From NCBI GenBank assembly GCA_012845835.1, contig JABAKD010000010.1, forward strand, positions 10,420,311 through 10,484,310: a stretch of DNA of 64,000 nucleotides. Direction: 5' to 3'. How positions within the stretch are numbered: the stretch's first letter is position 1; each line of letters starts with the position of its first letter. Under the pieces are notes generated by a model. That model did not search any database and was not told the DNA's origin. It worked only from the letters and a program-made list of their open reading frames with translations. Shown here piece after piece: positions 22,056 to 33,864 of the stretch. The translations under genes and the position numbers were made by a program. This stretch comes from Undaria pinnatifida (Eukaryota > Sar > Phaeophyceae > Laminariales > Alariaceae).

Positions 22056-23840
22056 TTCGTTTTTTCTTGGCTCGCTGCTCTCTGGCGGCCGAGTGTTTCT
22101 TCTCGCACTTTCGGCCGCGGGGCAAGCTAGCCTGCCACGGGTACATTATGAAGCATGTCTGGATCTCGGCCGAGCTCCGTGGCGGCGCTCGGCGCATTAA
22201 ACGTCGCTTAGCTGGCTCTATTTGGAAAGGGATTGCGTTCCGTCTCCCTGAGACGAGCGGGTCACTTGGAACACCACAATAAATCGTTTTTCAAAAGTTG
22301 ATATTTTGATAAACTTTTACAATTTTTTGTTCTTTGTTTTGTTCGTAGAAAAATGGCCCGCTAATCAACTAGCCTCAGCAGTAGCAGCAGCAGCAGCACA
22401 GCAGCAAGCAATAGTAGCAGCAACCGTCCGGACTGAATTAACCCCAGCAGCAGCACAACAGCAGCAGTAGCAGCAACATACAGCAGTAGTAGCAGCAGTA
22501 CAAATGTGGATCAGATTAGTGTGGGGTTTGGGGGCGCGCCGCCGTGGGCTGTTTCGGCCCCGGATCTCAACGTGGGTGCGTGGGCATGGATGCAGACAAG
22601 GGTAAACCGGCCTGCGCTCTCCCGCCGCGCGGGCGGCCACTCGTGCGAAGGCGTCTGTGGGCGTGGTTGACTCGGTGTGTTGATTTTTCTCTAGTGGGGT
22701 AACTAGACGTGCCCGAATGTAAGGATCATTTTACTTGAACAAAAAGACATATCCCGGTGTTATATTTCCGGACAAAGCGGATGCCAGCAGGAGGAGGCTG
22801 GGAGGTAGAGGCCGGGAGAAAAGCCGAGTGTTGGAACGAGCGCCACAGGGCACGGCTTGCATCTCTCCGCGCGGAAGACAGGGCTCACAGGGACATAGAG
22901 CGGAGAAAGCTTGGAAGATGGCGCCGAGCGCGGCGAGGGTGGCAAGCATCGCGAGCGCAGCATGCACGCGAGTCTCGACCAGACAAATATTTGTTTTGGG
23001 CAGAGTGGAACCATGTGGGTAGGGTTCAAGTATATAACTCCTTATTAGCGATAGCCAAAATCAGGTATACACACCGTGCTGCTGTGGCCAAAATCGGGTA
23101 CAGTTCTATTTCAGCGTTCGCCACGCGCCCAGGACGCCATTTGATTGGCTGGGTGGATCGGTTCTAGGTCTGTTGCTATTATCGTACACATATATCATAC
23201 ACACATACATTTCTGACCACATGCATCAAGTAGTGGCGGGTTCAGGCGGTAACACTTTCGATCTAGCTCTAATTTCTACGGGGATAAACGAGGACTACAT
23301 CAAGGTTTCGGTTCCCCTTAAACACAGTACCGAAGCGTTGAACACTACCTCCTACTCATGGAAAATCCTACCACGTACGCCACACATACCGAGATTCTTG
23401 CCGCCAACCAGTTAATTATTGTACAACACCCAAGAGCGACTGACATTGGCTGGTCAACCCTATCTATTACCACCAAGTGCAAACACATGTGACGTGCCGC
23501 TATATAGCAATGAGCACTATTCCACGTACGGAACACACAGCATCCCCTGACCACTAATAATTAGTTTGCGCGTACATCAGTACAACGCGCACCCACCTCT
23601 ATCACACTCTTCCCGCTGAGTACTACTACTAGTACTACTCTTTCTTTGGAGCAATGCACTAGCTCATGCCACACGTTGCCTCTAAGAAGAGCAGTGGGGT
23701 TATCTATGTGAGTACGCGTAACACCATTATAGGTGAGAAAATATTTATGCGTGTGTTACCGGTATCTCCCTTTTCGCCTTGCGACGCCCCCGGAATCTCA
23801 CGTTACCCGCATCCCGAAGGGGAACCTTGTATGTATACGT
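22055..23840. other. Gene-poor stretch with CAG-type microsatellites
   Basis: (CAG/TAG)n tracts lie at about 22378-22500. A 136-codon plus-strand frame (22757-23167) codes for an Arg-rich, helical protein ('ECWNERHRARLASLRAED', 'IERRKLGRWRRARRGWQ'); I do not recognise it and found no splice or promoter support. Confidence 0.4.
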
Positions 23841-23843
23841 ATA

Positions 23844-24483
23844 CAGTAGCGGCTACGGTTTAAGAGAGGGTCGTGCGAGCCTGATATTTCTCTCTTAAAT
23901 CGGGACTTCTCTTATATCGTATTGGCTACGATATAAGAGAGTATTCTCTTAAACCGTATCTCAATATAAGATAATGTTCTCCTATATCGTAGCCAAAACG
24001 AGCGGCCTTGGAAGATGGACGCTCTCGTCCCAACCAACTGCCAGGTAGTTTGTAGAGAGCGTATTATTCATGTCACACAACGCAACACGCGTGCGCATCC
24101 TGAGCTGGCTCAACTTACTGCTGTTCGTCTGTTGTTTGCCGAGCAACATGGACCCACCTCAAGCACGCTGCAGCTGATACCCGTGCTGGGAAACAAGTTA
24201 CATTTCGTGTGACGACACGTGGATAAAATCTCAAGCATTTGCTCACGCGTTCTTTTTCTGTGTTCTATTCTCGCACCTCTTCTAGAAGGACAATAAGAGA
24301 CCATGGGGCCACCCTTCACCCAGCGACTCACCCATCCGCACACAGAAAAAGTCCGATTCAAGAGAAAATATCCGAAAAAAGACGATTCTCTCTTAAATCG
24401 ATTTTGGTCGTGTCACGCCAGTTTGACTCTCTTAAATCGGTACTTTCTCTTACACATTTTCTCTGAAACCGTAGCCGCTACTG
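23844..24483. mobile_element. 640-bp terminal-inverted-repeat element (MITE-like)
   Basis: It starts CAGTAGCGGCTACGGTTTAA at 23844 and ends with the complement, CCGTAGCCGCTACTG at 24483. The TIRs match over about 24 bp with one mismatch. Inside are many copies, in both orientations, of CTCTTAAATCG / CTCTTATATCG-type blocks near both ends. A TA precedes the left end. CAGTAG...CTACTG ends recall pogo-type Tc1/mariner elements. There is no transposase, so it is non-autonomous. Confidence 0.85.
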
Positions 24484-24489
24484 CAATTG

Positions 24490-26110
24490 TCATTTTCTGT
24501 TCTTCGGGCACACCTCTTCGTGCTCGCACCTTTGTCCGAAACGTCGGATGGGGTGGGCACAGTTCGACCGTTGGGGTCACGTTGCCGGAGGTTTGGGCGC
24601 GATCCGTGCAGTGTGTCGCGCGTGGCAAGCCTTTCAAACTTTTTTGGCCTTGGGCACACTTAAGGCAATCCCCGGGTTTCCGCAACATCCCCGGGGATTG
24701 GGTTTCTGCATCCTCTATCCCAGTGTAAGCACCTAAGACTTGGATGCAAACCGGGTTTTTCTGCTCATAGAGGGTACACGTACATTTCCCTATTTTTGCA
24801 CAGAGCACGACGCTACGATCCTGCCGCCCAGCAGCAGTCCAGCCCCCTAGCAGCAGCAGCCTGCAACTCTATGCGCGTGTAGCTGCTGTTGTAGTAGCTG
24901 ATTACCATGGTACTTAGATCGAAGCCTGCGATGCTCTACCCGCCTATACGCCACTACCTCGCGCTGCTGCTGCTTCTGCTGCTTCTGTCAAGTGTCAAGT
25001 GACATGCCGGCGTAAAGTGTAAGGATCGTTTGAATATCATATTAATACTAAAACGGTCCTTATGTTTATGTTCATGTTGGTGTGCTTCGTATATGATATC
25101 GTACCATACCAAGAGAGCACAACGCTACAACTCTGCCGCACAGCAGCAGCGGTAGGCAACACCATTTACGTGATCGCAGATGACAGACAGCAGACAACAT
25201 GCGGAGAGCACAACGCTGCAACCTTGCCGCACAGCAGGAGCCGTAGGCAACGCAATTTTCGCGCGCGTGATGTGTCCTCGCTATGATGCGGCGAGTTGCT
25301 TGTGTCGGAGCCTGTCATAATTCGTCACCGCACCATACCACACGTTTCTGCTGTGCTGCCGCTCTGGGTGCGCGTGTCCATCGACGAGGAAACATAGGGA
25401 CCTTTGTAATAATAATAATTTAGATACCAACCCATCCTTGTACATTTACGTCCACAGAGGCAGTACTTTAAAGAGTACTTAACCTGTTTTTGCTTGCGAA
25501 GATCGCAGATGACAGACAGCAGACAACATACGGAAAACAAAACGCTACAGGTAGGACCATGTGCGCGTGCCGTATCCTCTATTTACGGCGGCGAGTTGCT
25601 TTTTCTGTCATAGCTTATCACGTATTGTCCTCTTGCTCCCTCGTTCTCAATACGTGCTCTTTACATATGTTCTACAGTAAGCCGCATCCCACGCCACACG
25701 TGCCCCTTCTCGCTTCCTGGCGGTCCCTAAGCTGCAGTTCGAAGGGTGACGAGGCTCTTCTCGAAATCATACATATCATACGGTGTAAAAGTTTTATGTG
25801 ATGTCAAGTGGTGTTGTGTGTATTTTCTTAACAATAGATCGGTCGTGGGCACGTCTATATCGAGTACCCAAAAGTGCTAAAGGTACTGCTATTGAGTACG
25901 CCCAAGAAGGAGTACTGCGAGTAAAATGCGAATTCATTATTTTTCCAGGTCTTTTTTTTGTATGTACAAACAAACGCAATGGTCATTGCGTCCGGAAGTG
26001 ACAATAATATGTCCTCGCGCCACTCCCCTTGCAAATTCCCGGAGGGGAACCTTGTAATAGTGTACCCTCGGATGTATCTATGTATAAACCGGACATGGCA
26101 CCCGATACGC
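24490..26110. other. Gene-poor stretch with GCT/CAG tracts and local repeats
   Basis: CAG/GCT tracts lie at about 24826-24985. A short block 'GATCGCAGATGACAGACAGC' recurs at about 25173 and 25501, each followed by AGACAACAT. One CCGGAGGGGAACCTTGTA repeat is at 26039. No gene recognised. Confidence 0.5.
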
Positions 26111-26116
26111 CCCGCA

Positions 26117-26610
26117 CCGCGAAGCACAGCAGCACAGCTGACATTTTTATTTTACCAACAGGCACACATATTGAGGCGTGAAAGGACACACGATACGTAC
26201 GCGTGTAACTCTCCATGCAGGACAACTTGCACGCACCAAGCAAACAGTAACGAACAGCAACAAAACACAACCCCGCATACAAAAAAGATTATTTCTGTGG
26301 AAACCTCATTTTCTCGATTGACTGCATGATTGTCGATTGTCGATTGACTGATGCCTGGAACACAGCACAGCAGTTGTTGCGAAAAGGGAAGTCGAGCTTG
26401 CACCCATGCAGATGCCTAGCAGGATCTTAGGCGCCATGTACTACGCCTCAACATCCCCGTTTGTATTACCTGCTCTAGTGGCCCATGCCCCGAGTCCTCG
26501 CCCCAGTTGTCGCGAGTTGCAGGCTATACGCCTTGTCCAAAAAAACGAAAAAAAAGGAGCCTCGCCGAGGTCTCCCATGTTTGCCGACACACATATATAT
26601 ATATATATAT
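26117..26610 (+). repeat. ~490-bp dispersed repeat, copy 2
   Basis: Same family and orientation as 21580-22055, with many substitutions and small indels, ending in an (AT)n tract at 26592-26610. Confidence 0.85.
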
Positions 26611-26630
26611 AGCATGACATCACTACATAC

Positions 26631-26803
26631 GTCATCGCCACGAAACATGGACGGCGTGTTTGTGCCGGGCGGGCGAAGCATGTCGTAGATCTCGACCATG
26701 TCGTACATCTCGACCTTGCCGTCGCCCGCACGGGTCCCCACGAGGTCGGCGACGGCAGGGCGGCCGACCCTCCCGGGGGACCGGAGGTCGGAGAGCACGC
26801 CCC
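26631..26803 (-). CDS. Orphan candidate exon, unknown protein
   Basis: A 173-bp GC-rich open block in AT-rich surroundings on the minus strand, with acceptor TTTCTTAG and donor GAC|GTATGT. It codes for 57 residues, including 'VLSDLRSPGRVGRPAVADLV' and 'VEMYDMVEIYDMLRPPGTN'. I do not recognise a family. Composition, splice borders and frame suggest an exon of a real gene or a captured gene fragment. It abuts the 490-bp repeat. No neighbouring exon was found. Confidence 0.5.
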
Positions 26804-26819
26804 CTAAGAAATCGCGACA

Positions 26820-28020
26820 AAATACAGTTCCTGCGACGTGGGGTGTGGGTCAAAACGCTGAGCGCAAGGCTAAGAAAAGCGATCCATATGGTCAGTGCAG
26901 GACAGTGTGTCCAACCCGTTTTCGGCTAATAACTTTCGAAATACGACGAATTGCAAGCCAAGCTGACCGCAGTCGTGTCACCACAGATGCGCGAACAAAT
27001 ATAAAAAACAAAACAAAACAAAATAAACCACCTACCATACATATGATAGAAAAGTGTAGTGAAAACTACAATAGTAATAATTTTACAAAATAGATATGAT
27101 GTTAGATCAATTAATAGCTCAAAATTCCCCACCTAAAGTAAAAATACCAACACTAACCATTATAGGGGACAAAAAATATGACCCCTCCCAATAAAAAACT
27201 CACGCACATAGTATATTACAACTACCAACAACGCAGCTTGCATGGATGAGTATTGACCCGAAATTTGTCGAACTCACGGCTGACGTCCTTAATTTTTTTT
27301 ATAAAATAGTGTTATAGCAGTTTTTTTTCTACCACTCTAGAATCAAGTAAGTTCCAGGTTGTCAGGGTCATAATCATAGCCAAATCAGCTATTTTTCTAT
27401 TTTTAACAAAACCACGAATAATTCGCGAAATAGTGTTTTAATTTAACAAATGAAAGACACCTCACCAGCGTATACTTGTAGAGGAAAGGGATCGTTTGGA
27501 CACCTCTATTTCAATATCTGTTGGACGGATAACATGAAAGATTGAACGGAAATGACGTTCCGGTTTCAGTTTTTGGCCTGTTTCTTCTTCACTTCTTGTT
27601 TTCGAATAAAATCGGAAAATCACCTCACCTGCAGAACTCCGACAACTATCTAAATCCGTTGTCTAAGTTGTCCAGTGATAATTGTACCCTTCATACCATT
27701 GAAATATAATTATTTACGATTATTGGGAGAAAGAAAAGCAGGGACTGCTCGCTTTTTTTTCCAGAAACACCTGCACGGAACACCAACCGTTTTAGACGTA
27801 CTTTTGAAAATGTATTCGGTTACAAGGGCTCGGCTCCGCGGGCGGCTGACGCCGCCCGCTACGCTCGCGCAAGAACACAACTAAGCGTGAAGGCGGCAGA
27901 AAGAAGTGGCCAATGATTTAGTGTATTTATCTATTTGATAATGCCAAGAAGTGCTATATACGCAGAGCTGATTGCCCTGTGCTTCGTTCTGTGAGCTTGT
28001 TGGCGATGTCACGTTCAAAT
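26820..28020. other. AT-rich stretch, no gene seen
   Basis: Holds one copy of the dispersed 'CAGCTTGCATG.ATGAGTAT' repeat at about 27230-27290 and a GC hairpin GGGCGGC-TGAC-GCCGCCC near 27840-27857. Confidence 0.6.
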
Positions 28021-28029
28021 CGCCAGTAT

Positions 28030-28110
28030 GGGCGTAATCTTGGAGCAAAACCCCGGGGAAGGAAGAAGGCCGTCCCCGGGGTGGGAGAAGAGCCTGTTGG
28101 TGCGATCCGA
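28030..28110 (+). repeat. Isolated copy of the CCCCGGGG hairpin segment
   Basis: 'TAATCTTGGAGCAAAACC' followed by CCCCGGGGA...GTCCCCGGGG and GGGTGGGAGAAGAGCCTG. The same block lies inside the two 1.09-kb elements (about 29420 and 57228), so this is a third, truncated or nested copy. Confidence 0.8.
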
Positions 28111-28716
28111 ACACCACCTCGTTTCGGGTCCCGGTAGGCAAGCCCCAGAAACTTCACGCGACCATCCGTCCTTAAACGATTGGAGCGGTGTGGAATTAAA
28201 GTCGCGGGAGTGATTTTCCCGGCGGATGGGGGGGCTTCCCTCACAAGCGTTTACCCCGACAAATCAACTATGAAGAGTTGTTCGCGCTGCTCAACAGATT
28301 GCCGTTGAGCGCAACCGAGACAGCTTTGACGCGCGCAGCTGGTGGTGGGCGTAGACAACCATGCCGCGGGGGATTCTAGCTAAAGGTAGATCAGGGTTTT
28401 GGGCTGTCCCTGCGATGGGTACCGACGGCAGAGAAACTAGCAGCGAGTCGGGGTGGGGGTGAAGCAGGAACCTCCGCTGGTGGCAGTCCAGCTGCGTCAT
28501 CTAGTATGGGATACGCGCCGTCGCACACAGAGGCTGCCCACAGCAACAGAACGCATCGCATTGATTCGGGACGTGGTCGTCTTCTGCGTGACACTATACG
28601 CAGGGAAGTGCGGTGTCAAGGTCTCGGTAGCGGTTGAAACTGTTGCAGATGACGGGAGGCGAGGTTTTTTTTTCAAGTCCCTCTTCGGAAGATGTTGCGA
28701 AGTTTCTCCCAAGCAG

Positions 28717-29809
28717 TCGTGGTAAAGAAGAGCCTAGACTGCCGAAAATTCTGCACGGTCGCAGCCGTGGTAGTCGCAGCCGTGGTAGAGTACCGACAGC
28801 AGGCGGAATCCATGCACGGATCACTGACATAGAGGTCAGGATTCTTGTTCCCGAGCGTTATAGAATGCGGGAACATGATATATGTGGCGTTAACGCCGGC
28901 GCAGATGACCACCAACCTCCAGACCCATTTGCGGGCGGCAGGCACGCAGGACATGAAGCGGTACACCGTGCGCTTTCCCGGTTGGGAGGGGCGGCGAGCC
29001 ATAAGATGGACCGTACGGCATTTTTACGAAGTACGTAGGGTGACAGCCCGCAACCGTCGCACACACAGACACATCGGTTAACAGCCTCCGCCACCGTGGC
29101 GGGGGCGAAGCGTTCTCGCTAAACGGCGTTCATAGAGCCGGACGGCCTGGAGCTGTCCGCAAAGTTTGCATGTTCGTACACAGCGTGTGCACGGGACTAT
29201 CGAAGCCGAATCTACTAGGGGCCAAGGTACTATACAAGTTTGGGTATCATAAGGACGACAAGAAACCCGAAGGAAGGATGCTAACAAGAGACGAATAAAC
29301 TGCGTCTGAGAAAAGGGCAAAGGGGCAACAAGTATGGGTGTGATCTCATGCCGCAGCAGAGAGCCCTCATTGATACCAAACTATACACGAGTTGAAGCGT
29401 CGGCGAAATGTTAGAGAAGTAATCTTGGAGCAAAACCCCGGGGACGGAATAAGGGCGTCCCCGGGGTGGGAGAAAAGCCTGATAGCTGTACAGAAAAATC
29501 AAGACGATCCCACTTGCATCGCCGGCTCCCGTGCAGCAGCTAGAGAGAGTAGGAAGCGGTTAGGGAAACAGACCATCCCGCCCACCCATCATTGTGCGCG
29601 AGACACGCCGACAACGACGTCATTTTGATGTTGTAGTATTTATTTTACCCGGGTAACTACTCTCTGCGACGAGGTGCCGCGTTGATTACCATCGAATCAA
29701 CGCGGGGGTAGTAGCCCTGGGTGAGAGTCTCCGGCTGATTGCAGCAGAGAGGCCTCATTGATCCCACGCTATATACGAGTAAAAGCGTCGGCGAAATGTT
29801 ACAGCAGTA
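28717..29809 (+). mobile_element. ~1.09-kb element with tyrosine-recombinase relic, copy 1
   Basis: Closely similar end to end to 56531-57616, same orientation. It opens 'GTCGTGGTAAAGAAGAGCC' and closes 'GCGAAATGTTACAGCAG'. A ~65-bp internal block ('CTCATTGATACCAAACTATA' to 'GCGAAATGTTA') occurs twice per copy, about 385 bp apart. There are two strong hairpins: CCCCGGGGACG...CGTCCCCGGGG (about 29435-29465) and CGCGTTGATT...AATCAACGCG (about 29671-29705). The first 500 bp hold a broken reading frame (see next entry). The unit structure suggests a non-autonomous or decayed transposon; the class is inferred. Confidence 0.8.
28845..29230 (+). pseudogene. Tyrosine-recombinase-like C-terminal relic, copy 1
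   Basis: One frame reads '[20 protein letters not shown]' and 'DMKRYTVRFPGWEG'; a neighbouring frame reads '[16 protein letters not shown]'. The block RxGGAASH followed by a 'YVGW'-like turn is how I remember the catalytic end of tyrosine recombinases in Crypton/DIRS-type elements. Frame changes and stops make this copy dead. Confidence 0.45.
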
Positions 29810-29814
29810 TTGTT

Positions 29815-31490
29815 TTTTTGGGGGGGAAGGAGGATTTGAGCAAGGACTGAGAGAGGACAATCAGATGAAGAAAGCGAAAAAAAAGACGAGTACACACGTA
29901 CATACATACATACATACCGGTCGGTACCGGGTATCGCATTGTACCTGGTACTGCTGTGTGTTCGAAAAAAAGCACCGCGCAGCACGGCACAGCACCGCAG
30001 GGCAAAGCACGGCACCGTACAGCACCACACGGCGCTGCGCTGCTGAGCTATGGCTTGGCTGAGCTGAGCTGTGAGAGCTTTTTTTTGTGATTCAACATGC
30101 AGTACCTGGTACGTACAGCAGTAGTTCCGACTTCGAACAACAACACCGCACAGCATCGCACTGCAGTACCGCACTGCACGGCATGGCACACCCGGGCACA
30201 CCAGGGAACAGCACTGCACGGCGCTGCGCTGCTGAGCTAACGCTACGTACGCTGCCGAGCTCGCGCTGCTGTGCGCTGCTGGACGGAGCTGAGCTGATGA
30301 TGTTTTAGAGCCAACGGCGATGGCCAACGCCTTCTTGAGAAATTCTCAAGCACATCCTGGATTAGATGCGGCGTAATTTCGTGTTCTCCACACACTTCAT
30401 TAGACGAAATTAACGAGATCGTCGTGAACTCAGAACGTGGCGAGCTCGTTAGGGGCTCGGACCCCCCCTTGGTCTACAGCGTTCACTCTACGGCCGGTGA
30501 TTTGTGGCGGGTGCCGATCAGGCTTCTGTTAAAAACACATTTGGCGGTTGGCGTGTAGAAAAACTCAGACAAAAACTCTCTATCGTCTCCCATCGCGCGA
30601 AAAACAGGATTTTGAAAGGATGTGACGGAAGACCACGGGATAACACAAGCAACCTCTCACGCCCTAGGGCTTGGATCGAGATGAGCTCGTCAGCGCTGTC
30701 ACCTACACTCATGCGACTTCGTCCGGAGCGCAGAGCAATGACCATGGGTTGTCTCTAACTCGTGATCGAAGGTCATTCGTGTTTGTTGAACAATGTTGAT
30801 CAACGCTTGATGAAAAATAGACAATTTGACCTGTTGGACCGCATGACAAAAAAAAAGCCGGGAAACAAATATTTTCATCGTTTCCCCCATAGCGACGTCA
30901 CCCGGAATACTTCAGCGAATAACCCCCAAAAAAGTTTGAAAAGTTTTTGGCCAAACTATCGGCTTTCCATTGTAATCGGTCTGAGAAGCGCTGTTTCAGG
31001 CATCCGAGCCCGCTCAGCCGTCCGGAGAGGAGAATGTCTTAAATTTAGTGTAGAAAGCGAAAAAAAATGGAGGCCTCTCAGACCATTGTTTATGGTACCC
31101 CGATCCAGGTCACAGATGTTCCTGTCATTCGTTTTGCCGCCTAAAGATCAGGATGCCGACGTAAGATTTCCCAACAGTGTGTATGGTAATGAGTCTACTA
31201 GCGTGTAGACGCAGAAGCTAACAGCAATGTTCTATAGTCTATAGTCGTTGGCATTTTTTAGAGAGGTGGTTGTATGATTTCGAAAAGCCGAAACACACAC
31301 AAACGCGCCGCAGCGCCACAACACGCTACAGACCATGGCGATCGAGGCGCGCGAGGGTCAAGGGGCAGCTGCTCGGCAAATGGCCCTGGGGGCTGCCGCA
31401 TCTTCGCGAATTGCTGCTGTTATGTGCGTGTGTGCGCGCGGGGGCAAATTTGCAGCCTAAACTCGAGACACCATCTGGAGAAGAAATACC
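29815..31490. other. Gene-poor stretch with CAGCAC-rich duplicated block
   Basis: Two diverged units (29940-30090 and 30101-30300) each begin GTACCTGGTAC, run through GCACCGCACAGCAC-type sequence and end at CGGCGCTGCGCTGCTGAGCT. No gene was recognised in 30300-31490. Confidence 0.55.
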
Positions 31491-31497
31491 TTGTCCG

Positions 31498-31638
31498 GAC
31501 GAAACACCCCTTTTCGGTGGATTTTCCGATCTTGGAAATTGTCAGAACCAACATTCGTCTCCACATGCAATGTATACAGATCTTATTGTAGGCGAATCTT
31601 GTATAATTCAAGATCCATGGCCTAAAACGGGGTACCAT
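31498..31638 (+). repeat. Local repeat 'GACGAAACACCCC', copy a
   Basis: 'GACGAAACACCCCTTTTCGG' through 'AGGCGAATCTTGTATA' to 'GGGGTACCAT'. Related copies lie at 32356-32400, at 32678-32805 (missing an internal ~19 bp) and, inverted, at about 33043-33085. Confidence 0.8.
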
Positions 31639-32350
31639 TAGACCTACTGTTATGGCGAATATTTTCATCGATTATTTCTCTCTTTAACCGGGATCTCCGA
31701 CGCCAAAAATAAAAACCATCCTTTATGGGACCAGAAATCATCGTTATTTCTGGGTTCAGAAATAATCGAGGCCAGCAATCAGCGGATCTGGTGATTTCTG
31801 AGCCCAGAAATAACAGCTCTTCCAACCTCTCAGAACTGGGATTATTTGACTTTTGGATACTAACTCGTATCAAGTATCACATGTCACCACTGCTTATACT
31901 GTACCTGGTATGATACTTGTCTGCTGTACACGTCACGCATCACCCACAACAAAGAATCACAAACACACCTACGACAGCATACTGCGCTTGTTGTGTGCGA
32001 GACAGAGCTTCATCCTCACACAAACGCGACAGCAGCAGCACCACCACCATCAAAACCACCACAGTCACACCACACCAGCACCACAGCAGCAGCGCAGCAG
32101 AAGAGACAGCAGCAGAGGCGGTGGTGACCTAACGTCGCCGGCGACAGTGTACGTGCCAGATTTAAAAAATAAAGGCAAACGGCAAAACAAGACCTACCAA
32201 TTCAAAATAAAACCACTTTCCAAAAACCAGAAGCCATAATGGACGCCCCTTATTTCTGATGCAGTTATTTCTGGAGCCTCAAACTACAAAAATAATCGCC
32301 AGAAATAATCGCTCAAGATTTTTCCATAATAGTAGGTCTTAGTGGCCTGA
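31634..32350. mobile_element. ~715-bp inverted-repeat element
   Basis: Left end CCATTAGACCTACTGTTATGG and right end CCATAATAGTAGGTCTTAGTGG form imperfect inverted termini of about 45 bp, continuing into CGATTATTTCT. Homology between repeat copies a and c stops at exactly the left boundary, as expected if it inserted there. The interior has several GAAATAAT blocks, a CAG/CCA tract and a TACCTGGTA motif, but no transposase. Confidence 0.65.
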
Positions 32351-32677
32351 GATCGGGACGAAACACCCCGTTTCGGTGGATTTTCCGATCTTGAAAATAG
32401 TCAAAAATAAAATACTCAAATGCCTGGCTTGGCGGCGGCCAATCCAGGGGCTACCTCATGTCTGTCCACGTCATTGGCAAGAGCCCCAACTCGCTTGCGT
32501 TCGGCGTGCCCTTGCTAGCCTGCACGCGTCGAGCTGCAGCCAAGACTGATCTTGGGGAGCTCGTCTACTTTTTTACCTACAATCCCCTGGGACCCCGATT
32601 CCCCGACAGACATGCTTCATTCTCTATATCAAACACAATAAACATCGCTTTTGTTGCATTATGTTTTCTTGCGTGCA

Positions 32678-32805
32678 GACAAAACTACCCTTTTCGGAAA
32701 TAGTCAGAACCAACATTATTCGTCTCTACATGCAGTGTACACAGATCTGACCGTAGGCGAATCTTGTATAGATCAAGATCTATGGCCTACATCGGAGTAC
32801 CATAA
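32678..32805 (+). repeat. Local repeat, copy c
   Basis: Parallels copy a from 'ACCCTTTTCGG' to 'GGAGTACCAT' with about 19 bp deleted after TTTTCGG and many substitutions. Confidence 0.75.
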
Positions 32806-33791
32806 ACAGCAGCGGCCTTGCTACAGGTTATAGGTTCGTATATTGATTGATCGTCGTTTGTTCACAAAATAAATGCGAGCCGTCGACCAGCGAGCAAAGA
32901 CAAAATACGTGGAAGTGTGGTGACCTAAGACCAAACGTTATCGTATCACTTTGTTGCTCGTTCATAATCTTATCAGCAACATAGTGCCAAAGAAAATGGG
33001 TGTACCCCTCGTATGGAGACTAAAGTTGGCCCACTATGTTCCCAAGATCGGAAAATCCAACAAAATGAGGTGTCTCGCCACTATCTGACCCCTGAGATAG
33101 TGCCAGCCACAATACGCCATTTTCTTGTTGCCTCTTTTTATTGTTCCGCAAATATATACGATAACATATGCCTGGCACTACATACGCGAACGATACGTAT
33201 AATATGTACGTATGACGTACACCGGGTACCGTATACGATAACGATACGTACCATATTTTGAATACATACGAGTACTATGTTGTTTTGGCCATAGGCGCTG
33301 CTGTTGCACTGCCTTGATCTTTAGTTGGCGAAATAAATGTCGGGAAGAAAAAAGAGCAACAAAGTGGTACGATAACGTTTGGCCTAAAGCTGTATTTTTC
33401 CCCATCCGCCGGAGGATAAAAAAAAACAAAAAAAAAACAAGTTGAACATTCCAGCGGCTCCCTGCAATGCTGCCGTGTCACAGCAGTCTAACGCATCTAA
33501 AACACAGGAACGCTTGCCACGAACTCATCGAGCCCAGCACGTGGAGGAAGAGCAACGCCCTTAGGTGGCATTGCTTTCTGCTACAGATGTGGGCTCTTTC
33601 TTCCTGTGACTGATGCCTGCCTGGTGCCTTCCCCCTCGAGGGTCGAGAGGTACACATGTTTCGTTTTGTTCTGTTTTCAATATTGTTTTCAGTTGCTTGA
33701 TTTTGGCGGCGGACATCTACGAGTACCTCTGTTCTCGGTGCTCAATTGAAGGGTAAAATGACGATCTTTGTATTGCAGTACACCGCCTCAC

Positions 33792-33859
33792 CTAGCGGAG
33801 ATCACACGCACCACAGCGAGTGTGGACAAGAGGCCCACAAGAGCACTGTAAGTCTTCAT
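33792..33859 (-). CDS. First exon of a secreted protein (signal peptide)
   Basis: Minus-strand ATG followed by 22 codons, 'MKTYSALVGLLSTLAVVRVI' then SA: a basic start, hydrophobic core and small-residue end, as in a signal peptide. The donor is GCTAG|GTGAGG in phase 2. A TATAAAA box sits about 165 bp upstream, leaving a C/T-rich leader. The open block 33480-33580 may be the next exon but no acceptor gave a phase I trust, so the mature protein is unknown. Confidence 0.55.
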
Positions 33860-33864
33860 AGTGG

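Noticed and set aside
29755-30327. 190-codon minus-strand ORF
   Set aside because: Built from CAGCAC-type repeats; composition follows the repeat and it has no conserved motif.
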